A stretch of DNA of 64,000 bases from Enterovibrio calviensis DSM 14347 (GCF_000621165.1 NZ_JHZA01000001.1:682001-746000), one strand, 5' to 3'; shown: positions 25,835 through 34,739, numbered from the stretch's first letter. The notes: generated by a model not told the origin, from the letters alone. Numbers and translations are program-made.

Positions 25835-27799
25835 TCAATCCCGCGTCACAGAATCAGAGCGAGAAACATAAGATTCACTAGGATGCTCTTCACAGGGATT
25901 GAACACTATCTGCTCTCCTGAGCCTGTTAGCAAACCAATGATGGCTGGGGAACCGTCTGGGTGAAGTTTTACTTCTCCCACCGCACTGGCGTTCACCAGA
26001 AGCTGGGGGCTACCGTTGTCAGGGCGTCGTCTTTCAATACGCATGCGCTTTCGGCGCGTGAAAATATTGAGGGGGGATTCTGGCCAGAATAGCTTGCGGT
26101 CAAACCATTCAAAAACAGACAAGTAGGGTTCAGGGAACTGATTGCGAAAGCCGCTACACGTGATTTGCCATATTCTTGGGCTTCCTTTTCGAAAACGTAT
26201 CCGAATGTCGTAGGCAAAAGAGTAATGAACATCACCAGACAGGATCACGAAGTTTTTCGGCGTTTTGGGGTGTTTGAAAATGTTCAACAGTGCATTGGCA
26301 GAACCAGGATGCGCCATCCAGTTTTCTGAATCAGTTGCCAGAGGGTACCCACAGAAGGTGACAACACGCTGCAGGGTTTCAATGAATTTCACACCAAACA
26401 TCGGTGCAGGCGACACGACGACAACGGCATTGGAATCAATGACGTCCTGCTGAAAATCCATGAGGGATTCCCAGTCCATTAATCCTGATGGTTTATTGCT
26501 ACTGGACTCAGAGCGCCATCTCCGTGTTCGCGTGTCTAACACAACCACTTTAGGTGTCGTGGGAAGCGTGTAGTGCCAACGCTCAAAATGAAGGATAAGC
26601 TGGCTTACTTCATTGAGGGTACGTGGTGTGGGTTCCGCTGCGAATAGGGTAATGGTGTGCCAAAAGCCCTCGTCAAATGCGTTTGGGTTGTTTCCCCAGC
26701 CTTGACAGAAGAAGTACCCCAGCATGGCATTGGTCAATATGTTTTGTGCTAAAGGCGATTCGTATACTGCCCGCTCCCAACCAACCGTGAGATTAAAATC
26801 ATCAGTAACATCGTGATCGTCAAAAATCATGTAGGTAGGAATGTGGGCGAATAAACGCCTGACATTTTTCAAGCCCGAACAGAATTGAGAAAGCTCTTGT
26901 TTTTCCCTTGTCCACCGCAGCCTATTCTCATCACTTAATCCCTGCACGCTATCGGCGTCAGGAAGGGAAATATGAGACCACAATGTTGGCGACCACACCA
27001 ATACATACATTGCGATAAACTCGTTGAAGCTGATCAGGTGGTTTTCCGTGGTATTCGAACTGAATACCGGCTCAGGGGCGGATTTGAGCAAACGCTTGAT
27101 CAGGCCATGGTTCACCGTGGTTTGTGGTAGTCGCTCAGAGCGCCCGTAAAATGGCATGGTATCAGGAGCTAATTGACTGCAATGCGTAATGGTGTCGTCG
27201 TCCAATTTTTGGTCGTACAGCCCAAGCATGCCGATTGTCTTTCGAATGGCGAACATCATTGGGCCACAAACATCATCCGCGTAGATCTGATCGCCACCCA
27301 TTATCAGAAGATCAGCACGTTCTTGGACCGTAGTGGCATTGTATTTGTTGTCGAGCGCCACGAGTGCGTCATCACAGCGGTGGTGAGGGTGGCGACACGA
27401 ACCGTGAGCGATATTTTCAGCGCGTGTCGAGATGATAAATGTTGGCCGTTTCTCTTCGGCATAAAGCAGACCGTCGATGCTTGACAACAACGAGCCTTGG
27501 TCTGTCAGAATATCGTATTCAAGTGGTGTATCAATGGGGAAACCGGCGCTGTGCTCGCTATCCGTTGCGGCTGTGTTGCCGTTGGAGAAATGGGCGAATA
27601 CAACAAAACACTGCTCACCAAGCTTAACTTGCTTCTGAGCACTGAACGGGGCGCGAAAAATAGCGTGTTCATTGTCTGGTGAATAAAGTGCAAACTCGGC
27701 GTCAAGAGGTGCAGAGGTGACTGCCCAGACACAAAGCTCATGTTGAGTGGTTCTTCTTAAAATAGGCCCCGCTAAAAATAGGGGCAGCGACGTCGACAT
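25835..27799 (-). CDS. PhoD-like metallophosphatase
   Basis: The 654-residue protein has the metallophosphatase core of the PhoD-like family: MGGDQIYADDVCGP, IFDDHDVTDDFNLTVGW, VVSPAPMFG and FVILSGDVHYSFAYDIRI. These residues bind the metals of alkaline phosphatase D or phospholipase D-type enzymes. No signal peptide or Tat motif is seen, so unlike classical PhoD it should be cytoplasmic or attached by partners. The N-terminal 120 residues form a beta-rich region. Substrate is unknown. DUF2960 follows. Confidence 0.87.
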   Translation of the reverse strand: MSTSLPLFLAGPILRRTTQHELCVWAVTSAPLDAEFALYSPDNEHAIFRAPFSAQKQVKLGEQCFVVFAHFSNGNTAATDSEHSAGFPIDTPLEYDILTDQGSLLSSIDGLLYAEEKRPTFIISTRAENIAHGSCRHPHHRCDDALVALDNKYNATTVQERADLLIMGGDQIYADDVCGPMMFAIRKTIGMLGLYDQKLDDDTITHCSQLAPDTMPFYGRSERLPQTTVNHGLIKRLLKSAPEPVFSSNTTENHLISFNEFIAMYVLVWSPTLWSHISLPDADSVQGLSDENRLRWTREKQELSQFCSGLKNVRRLFAHIPTYMIFDDHDVTDDFNLTVGWERAVYESPLAQNILTNAMLGYFFCQGWGNNPNAFDEGFWHTITLFAAEPTPRTLNEVSQLILHFERWHYTLPTTPKVVVLDTRTRRWRSESSSNKPSGLMDWESLMDFQQDVIDSNAVVVVSPAPMFGVKFIETLQRVVTFCGYPLATDSENWMAHPGSANALLNIFKHPKTPKNFVILSGDVHYSFAYDIRIRFRKGSPRIWQITCSGFRNQFPEPYLSVFEWFDRKLFWPESPLNIFTRRKRMRIERRRPDNGSPQLLVNASAVGEVKLHPDGSPAIIGLLTGSGEQIVFNPCEEHPSESYVSRSDSVTRD

Positions 27800-27905
27800 G
27801 TCAGACTCAATGATTCAGTTCTTATCCCCTTACTCTACGTGGCAAGAAACAGAATTTGTAGCGTCACAAGTGTAAATTGATGCAAATTCGCAACTTAAGT
27901 CGCCG

Positions 27906-28514
27906 TCAATTTGCTTTTCTCCCCACTAGGGCTTGTCCTGTAAGGTGGTTTGCATTGTCGAGCCAGAGTGCGGCCATTACATCTTCATTGATCCCCTCTA
28001 ATGCATTAGAGAGCGCAAACTGGGCTTGAATGTGGTTTTGGTGCGCGGCAAGACTTAAGAAATAGATGCCTTTCTCTGTATCCTGATCAGTAATAAATCC
28101 ATCGTGAAGCATTTTACCTAATGCATATTGCTCAACAGGGCTATTGCACAAGGCCAAGTCCAATACCCATTTGAATTCATCGTAGTCAATACCATGCGTC
28201 AACTTCTCACTCTGATAAATGCTGCTGGTGTTCAGCGCGTTGATATCAGGCGTATCGTTACAAAAGTCGAGGTAAAGAGTGGAAAGTTCAAACGCGGTTT
28301 CTTTGCTGACGCCAGTTACGAAGTAAGGTGACGCAATGTCACAGTTCTGTCTCGGTGACTTTCCGCGTCGGAGAGTCTGCCATCCTTGATAGAAATCGCT
28401 GTTAAGAAATGCCGTTGAATAATTCTGTTCGGTGGGACAATCGGTGACCAGCGGGAGGGTCTCGTCTGAACAACTGGTTGCACTAACAAACAACAAGGGA
28501 AACAACCACTTCAT
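27906..28514 (-). CDS. Sel1-repeat protein, probably exported
   Basis: The 202-residue product begins MKWLFPLLFVSATSCSDETL, a short hydrophobic signal with a possible but atypical lipoprotein cysteine (ATSC). The C-terminal part has a Sel1-like repeat (EQYALGKMLHDGFITDQDTE, KGIYFLSLAAHQNHIQAQFA). Sel1 proteins usually serve as binding scaffolds. The start at 28514 follows CAGGAG; the longer frame lacks a site. No partner is apparent. Confidence 0.75.
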   Translation of the reverse strand: MKWLFPLLFVSATSCSDETLPLVTDCPTEQNYSTAFLNSDFYQGWQTLRRGKSPRQNCDIASPYFVTGVSKETAFELSTLYLDFCNDTPDINALNTSSIYQSEKLTHGIDYDEFKWVLDLALCNSPVEQYALGKMLHDGFITDQDTEKGIYFLSLAAHQNHIQAQFALSNALEGINEDVMAALWLDNANHLTGQALVGRKAN

Positions 28515-28731
28515 ACCACGCTCCTGCTTTGATTGCTGTGCGTACAAGATCCCCAGTATAAGAAGCGACAAAAGTGGGAGACGTACCAAAATTGGGATTT
28601 AAATGAATGCTACTGATCGAAACCACCGCAAGATATGTGGTTAGAGATACTTCTGTCGTTACCAAAAGCAAACTGGTTTTTGTACCTTGCGGATGTCGAT
28701 GGTTGGCTTGACTGACTGGCGTTCAGTCACT

Positions 28732-29403
28732 TTATCTGCACGAGTTGAGATCGCAGTTGTAATGATCGTGGTGCTCTATTGAACGGCGCCTTTTATCCAA
28801 GGCATAGCGGAGCGAGGCGTAAAAAATGGTGAAATAAGCCATAAGCTCTGTGCCTTCTTCAGCAACGTTTTTAGCGGTTCGAACATAACCGTTTGTCAGT
28901 ACATCTTCCCATAGCGAACTCATGCCAAAAAGGCGTGAAAATACCAATAGAAGCGCTAGCCCTAAGCTAAGAATTGAGAAATATCGATGGCTGACAAAGT
29001 CGCTAAACCCTTTCATTGTTTCTGCTTTGTTGAGTAATGAATACAAGATGGCACTTGCCGCTACGAGTGTGACAGGGTATTTCCAAAAACCATGCATTAC
29101 CCAGTCATCAAAAAATTTGTCGAGTTCACGAATCAACATACAGGCAAAAAAACCGATGACTAATGCACTAAAACGGCGAAAAGAAGGGTCTATTTTTGCA
29201 ACGTAGAGGTAGCAGAGGATTGTTGCTACCAGTAAAAGCTTCTCACTATATTCGGTGAGTGATTGTTCGGAAATGTCATTTTTCAATACATTAAGATCGA
29301 GCTTGAGGATGGCGACGGGAAGAGCAACCAAAATTGAAAATAAAAAGAAATGTCCGAAAGCGCTCAAGATGGCGGTTTTCTGTGTGTTTTTAAGCGGCAT
29401 CAT
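28732..29403 (-). CDS. Multi-spanning membrane protein of unknown function
   Basis: The 223-residue product has about six hydrophobic segments (around residues 11-33, 56-69, 76-92, 107-123, 142-160, 187-203) and two motifs with charged residues close to membranes: MLIRELDKFFDDWV and AKNVAEEGTELMAYFTIFYA. I do not recognise the family. The tail is rich in His and Asp (EHHDHYNCDLNSC), which could bind metal. Start supported by GGAGC. It is divergent from the oxidoreductase gene with about 280 bp between. Confidence 0.75.
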   Translation of the reverse strand: MMPLKNTQKTAILSAFGHFFLFSILVALPVAILKLDLNVLKNDISEQSLTEYSEKLLLVATILCYLYVAKIDPSFRRFSALVIGFFACMLIRELDKFFDDWVMHGFWKYPVTLVAASAILYSLLNKAETMKGFSDFVSHRYFSILSLGLALLLVFSRLFGMSSLWEDVLTNGYVRTAKNVAEEGTELMAYFTIFYASLRYALDKRRRSIEHHDHYNCDLNSCR

Positions 29404-29680
29404 AAGCTCCGTACTATCGAACGACTACCTTGGTTATTAGCGAACAAACGCTTCAAAATAATCGCCACATTGCGTGTTGAATATTGCACCATTAATGTGC
29501 GTGCAATTGCCCATTCGGTGATGGGCGGATGACTACAGTAGCAATTACTAATGAAATGAAATGACTTATATTTGAGATTTAACGATAAAATGACAGTTGT
29601 GGTTAAAGTGTTCTAATTGCAGGAAATTGCCATAAGAGATTAGATCTAAAACCAATTATGAATTCTTAAGGTTGGAAAAG

Positions 29681-30655
29681 ATGAAGAAACAAACAACGAT
29701 CCGCTGGGGCATGATTGGGTGTGGAAATGTGACAGAGCGAAAAAGTGGCCCTGCATTTGTTCAAGTCGAAGGTTCATCACTCAATCTAGTCACGGCGCGT
29801 CGTGAAGAGCAGGCAAAAGACTACTGCGAGCGACACGATATTCCGGAATACACGACTGATGCGACAGAGTTGATTAATCATCCAGACATTGATGCTATCT
29901 ATGTGGCGACACCACCAGATAGTCATCGGGAATACGCGTTGATGGCTGCCAAAGCAGGCAAACCCTGTGTTGTCGAAAAGCCCATGGCGCTAAGCACTGC
30001 CGAATGCGATGACATGATTGCCGCTTTCGAAAAAGCCAACGTCCCTTTGTTTGTCGCTTATTATCGCCGTTCTCTACCTCGTTTTCGCACCGTCAGTGAT
30101 TGGATCGCTCAAGGCAAAATTGGCAAAGTGCGACATATCCACTGGACCTATCATCGTGCCCCCAATCCCAACGATATTGCGGGCGAGGCAAATTGGCGAG
30201 TCAATCCCAGTCAAGCGGGTGGCGGCTATTTTGTCGATTTGGCCAGCCATGGCTTGAATCTGTTCCAGCAGTGGTTTGGTGACATTACACTGGCTCATGG
30301 CATTGCGTCTAACCAGCAGGGTTACTATGAGGCTGAGGATGCCGTATCTGCGTCTTTTGCGTTTGAATCAGGTGTGCTCGGCTCGGGCTACTGGAATTTT
30401 GCTGCGGCCACGCGAGAAGATCGTGTGGAGATCATTGGCAGCGAAGGAAAGATTGTGTGCTCTGTTTTTGGCGAAGAAGACTTTGTATTGGAAGGGCTGG
30501 AATCGTTAACTTCACTTCAAGAAAACCCCGACCCTGTGCAGTATTTTCATGTGGAAAACATGGTGAAGCATTTAAAAGGACAAAAAACGCACCCAAGCCT
30601 TGCTAAGAGCGCACGAAACACCACGTGGGCCATGGAGAAAATTCTTTCAAAATGA
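29681..30655 (+). CDS. Gfo/Idh/MocA family NAD(P)-dependent oxidoreductase
   Basis: The 324-residue product has the N-terminal nucleotide-binding motif WGMIGCGNVTERKSGPAF, the family's DAIYVATPPDSHREYALMAA, and the EKP motif (CVVEKPMALS) with the catalytic lysine. The C-terminal domain (AGGGYFVDLASHGLNLFQQW) supplies the sugar-binding half. Members oxidise or reduce sugars, inositols or amino sugars; the substrate is not evident. The ATG at 29681, nine bases after AAGG, is preferred to a TTG three codons earlier. It is followed by tRNA-Asn. Confidence 0.92.
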   Translation: MKKQTTIRWGMIGCGNVTERKSGPAFVQVEGSSLNLVTARREEQAKDYCERHDIPEYTTDATELINHPDIDAIYVATPPDSHREYALMAAKAGKPCVVEKPMALSTAECDDMIAAFEKANVPLFVAYYRRSLPRFRTVSDWIAQGKIGKVRHIHWTYHRAPNPNDIAGEANWRVNPSQAGGGYFVDLASHGLNLFQQWFGDITLAHGIASNQQGYYEAEDAVSASFAFESGVLGSGYWNFAAATREDRVEIIGSEGKIVCSVFGEEDFVLEGLESLTSLQENPDPVQYFHVENMVKHLKGQKTHPSLAKSARNTTWAMEKILSK

Positions 30656-30803
30656 AGCGAGCATTTGCTTGAAACACGGTGATATGGCTGGAATAGGTTA
30701 TCAATTAGCCACTTGACTCAAAAAATGCGGCGGAATGTGAATTAGTGCTTGCAAGCCTAGCGTGCTTTTCCTAATATCACTCTCGTTCTCTGGAACGCAC
30801 AAT

Positions 30804-30879
30804 TCCCCCTTAGTTCAGTCGGTAGAACGGCGGACTGTTAATCCGTATGTCGCAAGTTCAAGTCTTGCAGGGGGAGCCA
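30804..30879 (+). tRNA. tRNA-Asn (anticodon GTT)
   Basis: A 76-base cloverleaf. Acceptor TCCCCCT pairs with AGGGGGA, then discriminator G and an encoded CCA. The D-arm is TTAGTTCAGTCGGTAGAA, the anticodon loop is CTGTTAA with GTT, and the T-arm contains TTCAAGT. A terminator follows at once. Confidence 0.97.
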
Positions 30880-30887
30880 AATTTAAG

Positions 30888-30912
30888 AAACCCGCCTTAT
30901 GGCGGGTTTTTT
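30888..30912 (+). terminator. Terminator after tRNA-Asn
   Basis: AAACCCGCC (30888-30896) pairs with GGCGGGTTT (30901-30909), followed by more T residues, nine bases after the tRNA. Confidence 0.92.
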
Positions 30913-31006
30913 GCGTCTGGGCGATCGCTACGCGATTTGTCGCGAGTCTGACCTTTTGCACTCCATCATTCATGACAAAATTCTGATATCGGGTTAACGG
31001 CAGCCA

Positions 31007-31035
31007 CGTGTAATGTTATATTATAACATTACACG
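31007..31035. promoter_or_regulatory. Zur box (zinc-uptake regulator operator)
   Basis: GTGTAATGTTATA is followed by a central T and its exact reverse complement TATAACATTACAC; with the flanking C and G the palindrome is 29 bases long. The core ATGTTATA-N-TATAACAT matches the known gammaproteobacterial Zur consensus. It lies 19 bases before the first gene of the zinc operon, where bound Zur would block the promoter. Confidence 0.93.
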
Positions 31036-31053
31036 GAAAAAGCTTGATGGATC

Positions 31054-31347
31054 ATGCTGCTATTGCTTCGTAACGTATTACTGCCTTTATGTCTTGCTGT
31101 CCTTTTGGGTTGGCAGGGTTTTGCGTTTTCCGAGCATCAAGCCAGTCATCAACATTCATTCAAGTCTGACCATCATTGCGCTCTCTGCGCGATGGGCGTT
31201 CCTTTTACTACGCCTCCCAATGTTGCTATTCCTGTGGTCAAGGCCATTGGCTATGTCACGTTCGACGTTCCTTGTTCTCCCCCTCAAACCTTATCATTTG
31301 CTCCCAAAGCGCGTGCACCCCCAGTGTGTTCTTCACCTTCGAGATAA
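31054..31347 (+). CDS. Small exported His/Cys protein, first gene of zinc operon
   Basis: The 97-residue product begins with a hydrophobic signal (MLLLLRNVLLPLCLAVLLGW) and then has metal-ligand-rich EHQASHQHSFKSDHHCALCA. The His cluster followed by CXXC resembles DUF2946-type proteins, which often precede metal-uptake genes. A zinc-binding periplasmic or outer-membrane-facing role is inferred from position directly behind the Zur box and 27 bases ahead of zrgA. The ribosome site is weak. The C-terminal half is proline-rich and has one Cys. Confidence 0.72.
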   Translation: MLLLLRNVLLPLCLAVLLGWQGFAFSEHQASHQHSFKSDHHCALCAMGVPFTTPPNVAIPVVKAIGYVTFDVPCSPPQTLSFAPKARAPPVCSSPSR

Positions 31348-31374
31348 GAACTTTTTAAATTAACTGGAGATAAC

Positions 31375-32157
31375 ATGCTTACTAAAACTTGTTTTACGCT
31401 TAGTGCAATAGCATTGGGGATGACCGCATCGGTTGCCGCGAAAGATGGCGACTTTATTCAACATGATTCTCATCAACACGGTGTTGTTGAATGGCACATG
31501 GCTCAGGATGGAAATGACTTTTTGGTTGAGATCACTGCCCCAGGAAGCGATATAGTGGGATTTGAGCATGCGCCTGAAAATGATGCACAGGAAGCCGCAA
31601 TTCTCAAGGCAATAGACGTTCTTAAAAAGCCTGGCACCTTGGTCGCGCTGAACGCTTCAGCGGATTGTAAGCTGGTGGAAGCGTTGGTGACGCAGACCCT
31701 TGATAAGCATGATGACCATAAAGATCATGACCATGGTGCACATGCGTCGCACGATGATCACCACGACGAACATGCCGATCATGATGACCACAAAGATCAT
31801 GACCATGATGCACATGCTTCGCACGATGAACACCACGACGAACATGCCGATCACGATGACCACAAAGATCATGACCACGATGCACATGCATCGCATGAAG
31901 AGCATCACGACGAGCATGCGGGTCATGATGACCACAAAGGACATGACCATGACGAACATGAAAAGTCAGGCTCATCACACGGCGAGTTTTCGGCTCAGTA
32001 CACGTATAACTGCGGCAGTCCTGCTGACCTAGAGACAGCGGTAACTGACTGGTTTACTGTATTTGAAAAGACGGAAAAAATCAGCGTTCAAGCCATTACA
32101 GATAAAGGTGTGTTGGCGACTGAATTGACGTCAAAGTCCAATACCATTCGTTTCTAG
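31375..32157 (+). CDS. zrgA: ZrgA family periplasmic zinc-uptake protein (DUF2796)
   Basis: The 260-residue product has a signal peptide (LSAIALGMTASVAA), a DUF2796 domain split around a His/Asp-rich insert, and conserved HDSHQHGVVEWHMAQDGND near the mature N-terminus. The insert (about residues 108-195) contains three full and one partial copy of a 24-residue unit of the type HDDHKDHDHDAHASHDEHHD, an obvious zinc sponge. In Vibrio, ZrgA is the periplasmic part of a Zur-controlled zinc transporter. It is followed by a hairpin and the ABC genes of the same system. Confidence 0.93.
   Translation: MLTKTCFTLSAIALGMTASVAAKDGDFIQHDSHQHGVVEWHMAQDGNDFLVEITAPGSDIVGFEHAPENDAQEAAILKAIDVLKKPGTLVALNASADCKLVEALVTQTLDKHDDHKDHDHGAHASHDDHHDEHADHDDHKDHDHDAHASHDEHHDEHADHDDHKDHDHDAHASHEEHHDEHAGHDDHKGHDHDEHEKSGSSHGEFSAQYTYNCGSPADLETAVTDWFTVFEKTEKISVQAITDKGVLATELTSKSNTIRF
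31708..31956 (+). repeat. 72-bp tandem repeat within zrgA (3 full plus 1 partial copy)
   Basis: Units at 31708-31779, 31780-31851, 31852-31923 and a partial one at 31924-31956, in frame, encode the His/Asp-rich zinc-binding repeats. They differ by few, mostly silent changes, which points to recent duplication. Confidence 0.92.
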
Positions 32158-32166
32158 CTTTAGGGT

Positions 32167-32184
32167 GGCCCCACAATTGGGGCC
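32167..32184 (+). terminator. Hairpin between zrgA and the ABC ATPase gene
   Basis: GGCCCC (32167-32172) pairs with GGGGCC (32179-32184) around ACAATT, nine bases after the zrgA stop. No T run follows. It more likely protects the 3' end of zrgA mRNA, or dampens downstream expression, than ends transcription. Confidence 0.5.
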
Positions 32185-32196
32185 TCAAGACAAAAA

Positions 32197-32889
32197 ATGC
32201 TGTTAATTGAAAATCTATGTTTTAAGTGGCCAGGGCAGGCTGAGTGGCAAATTGATATTCCTCATTTTGAAGTAAAGCAAAATGAGAAAGTATTTCTCAA
32301 AGGGGCGAGTGGTTGCGGTAAGTCGACATTACTTGGACTGATCGCTGGCATCAATGTTGCACAATCGGGTGAGCTGCGCATTTTGGATGCGGAACTGTCG
32401 GCAATGAAAGGTTCCAAAAGAGACGCTTTTCGTGCAGATCACTTGGGTTATATCTTTCAGCAGTTCAACTTACTGCCCTATCTTTCTGTGCTTGATAATG
32501 TGACGCTGCCTTGTCGATTTTCTTCTTTAAGAAAACAGCGTGTCGAGGCCACACTTGAAGAAGAAGCGACGCGTTTGTTGCGCGCGTTGGCTCTGCCTGA
32601 TAGTTGCCTAAATAAGCCTGTGACCGAGTTGAGTATTGGCCAGCAGCAACGTGTTGCCGCAGCCCGAGCCTTAATTGGGCGCCCAGCTTTATTGTTGGCG
32701 GATGAGCCAACCTCCGCACTGGATCATGATAGCCGAAATGCCTTTATTACCTTGTTGATGAAAGAATGTGAGCGTGCAGGAACCAGTTTGCTTTTTGTTA
32801 GCCACGACCACACGCTGGAATCGCATTTTGACCGCGCCGTCTCTCTGACTGAAATTAACCGTGGTGCCACGCAAATGGAGTTGGTGTAG
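32197..32889 (+). CDS. ABC transporter ATPase of the Zrg zinc system
   Basis: The 230-residue ATPase has Walker A GASGCGKST (residues 37-45), Q-loop FQQFN, signature LSIGQQQRVAAARAL, Walker B LLLADEPTSALD and the H-loop FVSHD. It is of the MacB/LolD type that works with FtsX-like permeases. Its stop is directly followed by the permease ATG, so the two are coupled. It should power zinc movement by the Zrg system, as proposed for the homologous V. cholerae genes. Its ribosome site is poor; translation may be limited. Confidence 0.92.
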   Translation: MLLIENLCFKWPGQAEWQIDIPHFEVKQNEKVFLKGASGCGKSTLLGLIAGINVAQSGELRILDAELSAMKGSKRDAFRADHLGYIFQQFNLLPYLSVLDNVTLPCRFSSLRKQRVEATLEEEATRLLRALALPDSCLNKPVTELSIGQQQRVAAARALIGRPALLLADEPTSALDHDSRNAFITLLMKECERAGTSLLFVSHDHTLESHFDRAVSLTEINRGATQMELV

Positions 32890-34146
32890 ATGGCTATTTT
32901 CCGACTAGCGCTTCAGAGCCTCAACAACCGCAAAGCCACGGCTTTTTTGACCATATTGACCGTCGCGATTTCGTTACTCTTGCTGTTAGGCGTAGAACGA
33001 GTTCGAACCCAAGCAAAAGAGAGCTTTGCCAACACCATTTCTGGTACTGACCTTATTGTGGGAGCACGTTCAGGACAGGTGAACTTGCTGCTTTATTCTG
33101 TTTTCCGTATCGGCAATGCAACCAACAATATTGATTGGTCTAGCGTGGAAGAGATACAAGGTAATCCTGCCGTGGCATGGTCCATTCCTATTTCCCTTGG
33201 AGATTCTCACCGAGGCTTTCGTGTGGTAGGCACCACGGGGGATTATTTTAAGCATTATAAATATGGCAATAAGCAGCCTATTACCTTTTCTGAAGGCCAG
33301 CCATTTGAGGGCCTGTTTGACACCGTGATCGGCGCTGAAGTCGCGGCAAAGCTTGGCTATAAAATGGGCGATGATATTGTCATTGCGCACGGCCTGTCAG
33401 ACGTGAAGTTTAGTCGTCACGACAATTTGCCATTTACAATTACAGGGATCCTTGCGCCAACCGGAACGCCTGTTGACCAAAGCGTACATGTCTCTCTTCC
33501 CGCCATTGAAGCCGTGCATGTCGGCTGGGAAAGAGGTGTGCAGATGGGCGACGGGGTGAGTGCCAAAGACATTGACCCAGACACGCTGCAAACAGAGCAA
33601 GTCACCGCGTTGTTGGTAGGGCTTAAAAGCAAGATTCAAACTTTTGCTTTGATGCGAACCATTAATGAATATCCAAGGGAGCCATTAACCGCCATTATGC
33701 CCGGCATTGCGCTGCACGAGCTTTGGGGCTTAATGTCTGTGGCAGAGCAAGCTTTGCTGGTGGTATCGGGTTTTGTCGTGATTGCGGGTCTTTTGGGTAT
33801 GTTATCTAGCCTTCTGACCAGTTTGAACGAACGCCGACGAGAAATGGCGATATTGCGGGCTATGGGTGCAAGACCTGCTCATATTTTTGCGTTGTTGATC
33901 AGTGAAGCGGTATTCTTAACCCTACTGGGGATCATATTGGGTGTACTTGCACTGTTTATCATTCTCGGAGTCTCCGCGCCATTTGTGTTGAGTCAGTATG
34001 GGCTTCAACTTTCTTCAACTTGGCTGAATACACAAGAATTGACTTTGATTGGCATTGTTTTGGTCGCAGGCTTTCTGGTGGGTGTACTGCCTGCATTGCG
34101 TGCTTACCGCCAGTCACTTTCCGACGGAATGACGATACGGATATAA
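32890..34146 (+). CDS. FtsX/MacB-type ABC permease of the Zrg zinc system
   Basis: The 418-residue protein has one N-terminal helix (TAFLTILTVAISLLLLLGVE), a large periplasmic domain (about 45-280), and three C-terminal helices (VVSGFVVIAGLLGMLSSLLT; FALLISEAVFLTLLGIILGV; LIGIVLVAGFLVGVLPALRA), the FtsX/MacB topology. The cytoplasmic coupling segment ERRREMAILRAMGARPAHIF is typical. Partner of the ATPase immediately upstream and, by context, of ZrgA. Confidence 0.92.
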   Translation: MAIFRLALQSLNNRKATAFLTILTVAISLLLLLGVERVRTQAKESFANTISGTDLIVGARSGQVNLLLYSVFRIGNATNNIDWSSVEEIQGNPAVAWSIPISLGDSHRGFRVVGTTGDYFKHYKYGNKQPITFSEGQPFEGLFDTVIGAEVAAKLGYKMGDDIVIAHGLSDVKFSRHDNLPFTITGILAPTGTPVDQSVHVSLPAIEAVHVGWERGVQMGDGVSAKDIDPDTLQTEQVTALLVGLKSKIQTFALMRTINEYPREPLTAIMPGIALHELWGLMSVAEQALLVVSGFVVIAGLLGMLSSLLTSLNERRREMAILRAMGARPAHIFALLISEAVFLTLLGIILGVLALFIILGVSAPFVLSQYGLQLSSTWLNTQELTLIGIVLVAGFLVGVLPALRAYRQSLSDGMTIRI

Positions 34147-34150
34147 CATA

Positions 34151-34630
34151 ATGAAAAAATTACTTTTATTGTTGGCAACGTGTTTGCCTTTGTTGGCGCA
34201 AGCCAACGATACCTTGACCCTTGATTGGATTGACCTGATACCGGAAGCCGAGCGAAAAATGTTTGCTCAGAATGGTATGCCAATGATCGATCACAATAGT
34301 GATGTCACACAGCAAAATTTAGTGGGAAATATCCGCGCTGAGCTTAATAACAGTCAGGTCAAAATACCGGGTTTTGTCATCCCTCTTGAAGGAGATGCCA
34401 ACACGGTGACTGAGTTTTTGCTTGTGCCATTTTTTGGCGCTTGTATTCACGTGCCACCGCCACCACCAAACCAAATCGTGTACGTGAAATTTGAAGCGGG
34501 CGCACCAGTTCAAGAACTTTGGGATGTGGTTTACGTGGTCGGTACGCTGAAAACACAAACCGTTTCACACGATATTGCTCAAGCAGGTTACTTGCTTGAA
34601 GGGGTGTCGATAGAGCCGTATGACGAATAA
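34151..34630 (+). CDS. DUF3299 exported protein of the Zrg operon
   Basis: The 159-residue product has a signal peptide (MKKLLLLLATCLPLLAQA) and the DUF3299 hallmarks: WIDLIPEAE, KIPGFVIPLEGD, EFLLVPFFGACIHVPPPPPN, and VVGTLKTQT. The conserved Cys-Ile-His in GACIHVP is a likely metal site. Four bases separate it from the permease gene, so it is the last gene of the zinc operon. A periplasmic metal-handling role is inferred. Confidence 0.9.
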   Translation: MKKLLLLLATCLPLLAQANDTLTLDWIDLIPEAERKMFAQNGMPMIDHNSDVTQQNLVGNIRAELNNSQVKIPGFVIPLEGDANTVTEFLLVPFFGACIHVPPPPPNQIVYVKFEAGAPVQELWDVVYVVGTLKTQTVSHDIAQAGYLLEGVSIEPYDE

Positions 34631-34652
34631 GTGATTTGGCTTTTGTATAACC

Positions 34653-34679
34653 AAACCGCCCACGCTAGGGCGGTTTTTT
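34653..34679 (+). terminator. Terminator of the zinc operon
   Basis: ACCGCCC (34655-34661) pairs with GGGCGGT (34668-34674), with a run of T after it. Confidence 0.92.
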
Positions 34680-34739
34680 GTTGCTACTCGCTAACTTTTC
34701 GCGTCTATGTGTTCAGGTTTTGATGGTCAACGGGGCGGG

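Noticed and set aside
31708..31956. Possible CRISPR-like array
   Set aside because: The units are directly adjacent with no spacers and are in frame within zrgA; the same holds for the heptamer (17757), octamer (43437) and 15-bp (55419) arrays. No cas genes are present.
31622..31978. Met/His/Val-rich open frames opposite and out of frame with zrgA
   Set aside because: They arise from the 72-bp repeats read in other frames; repeated products of this sort are expected by chance.
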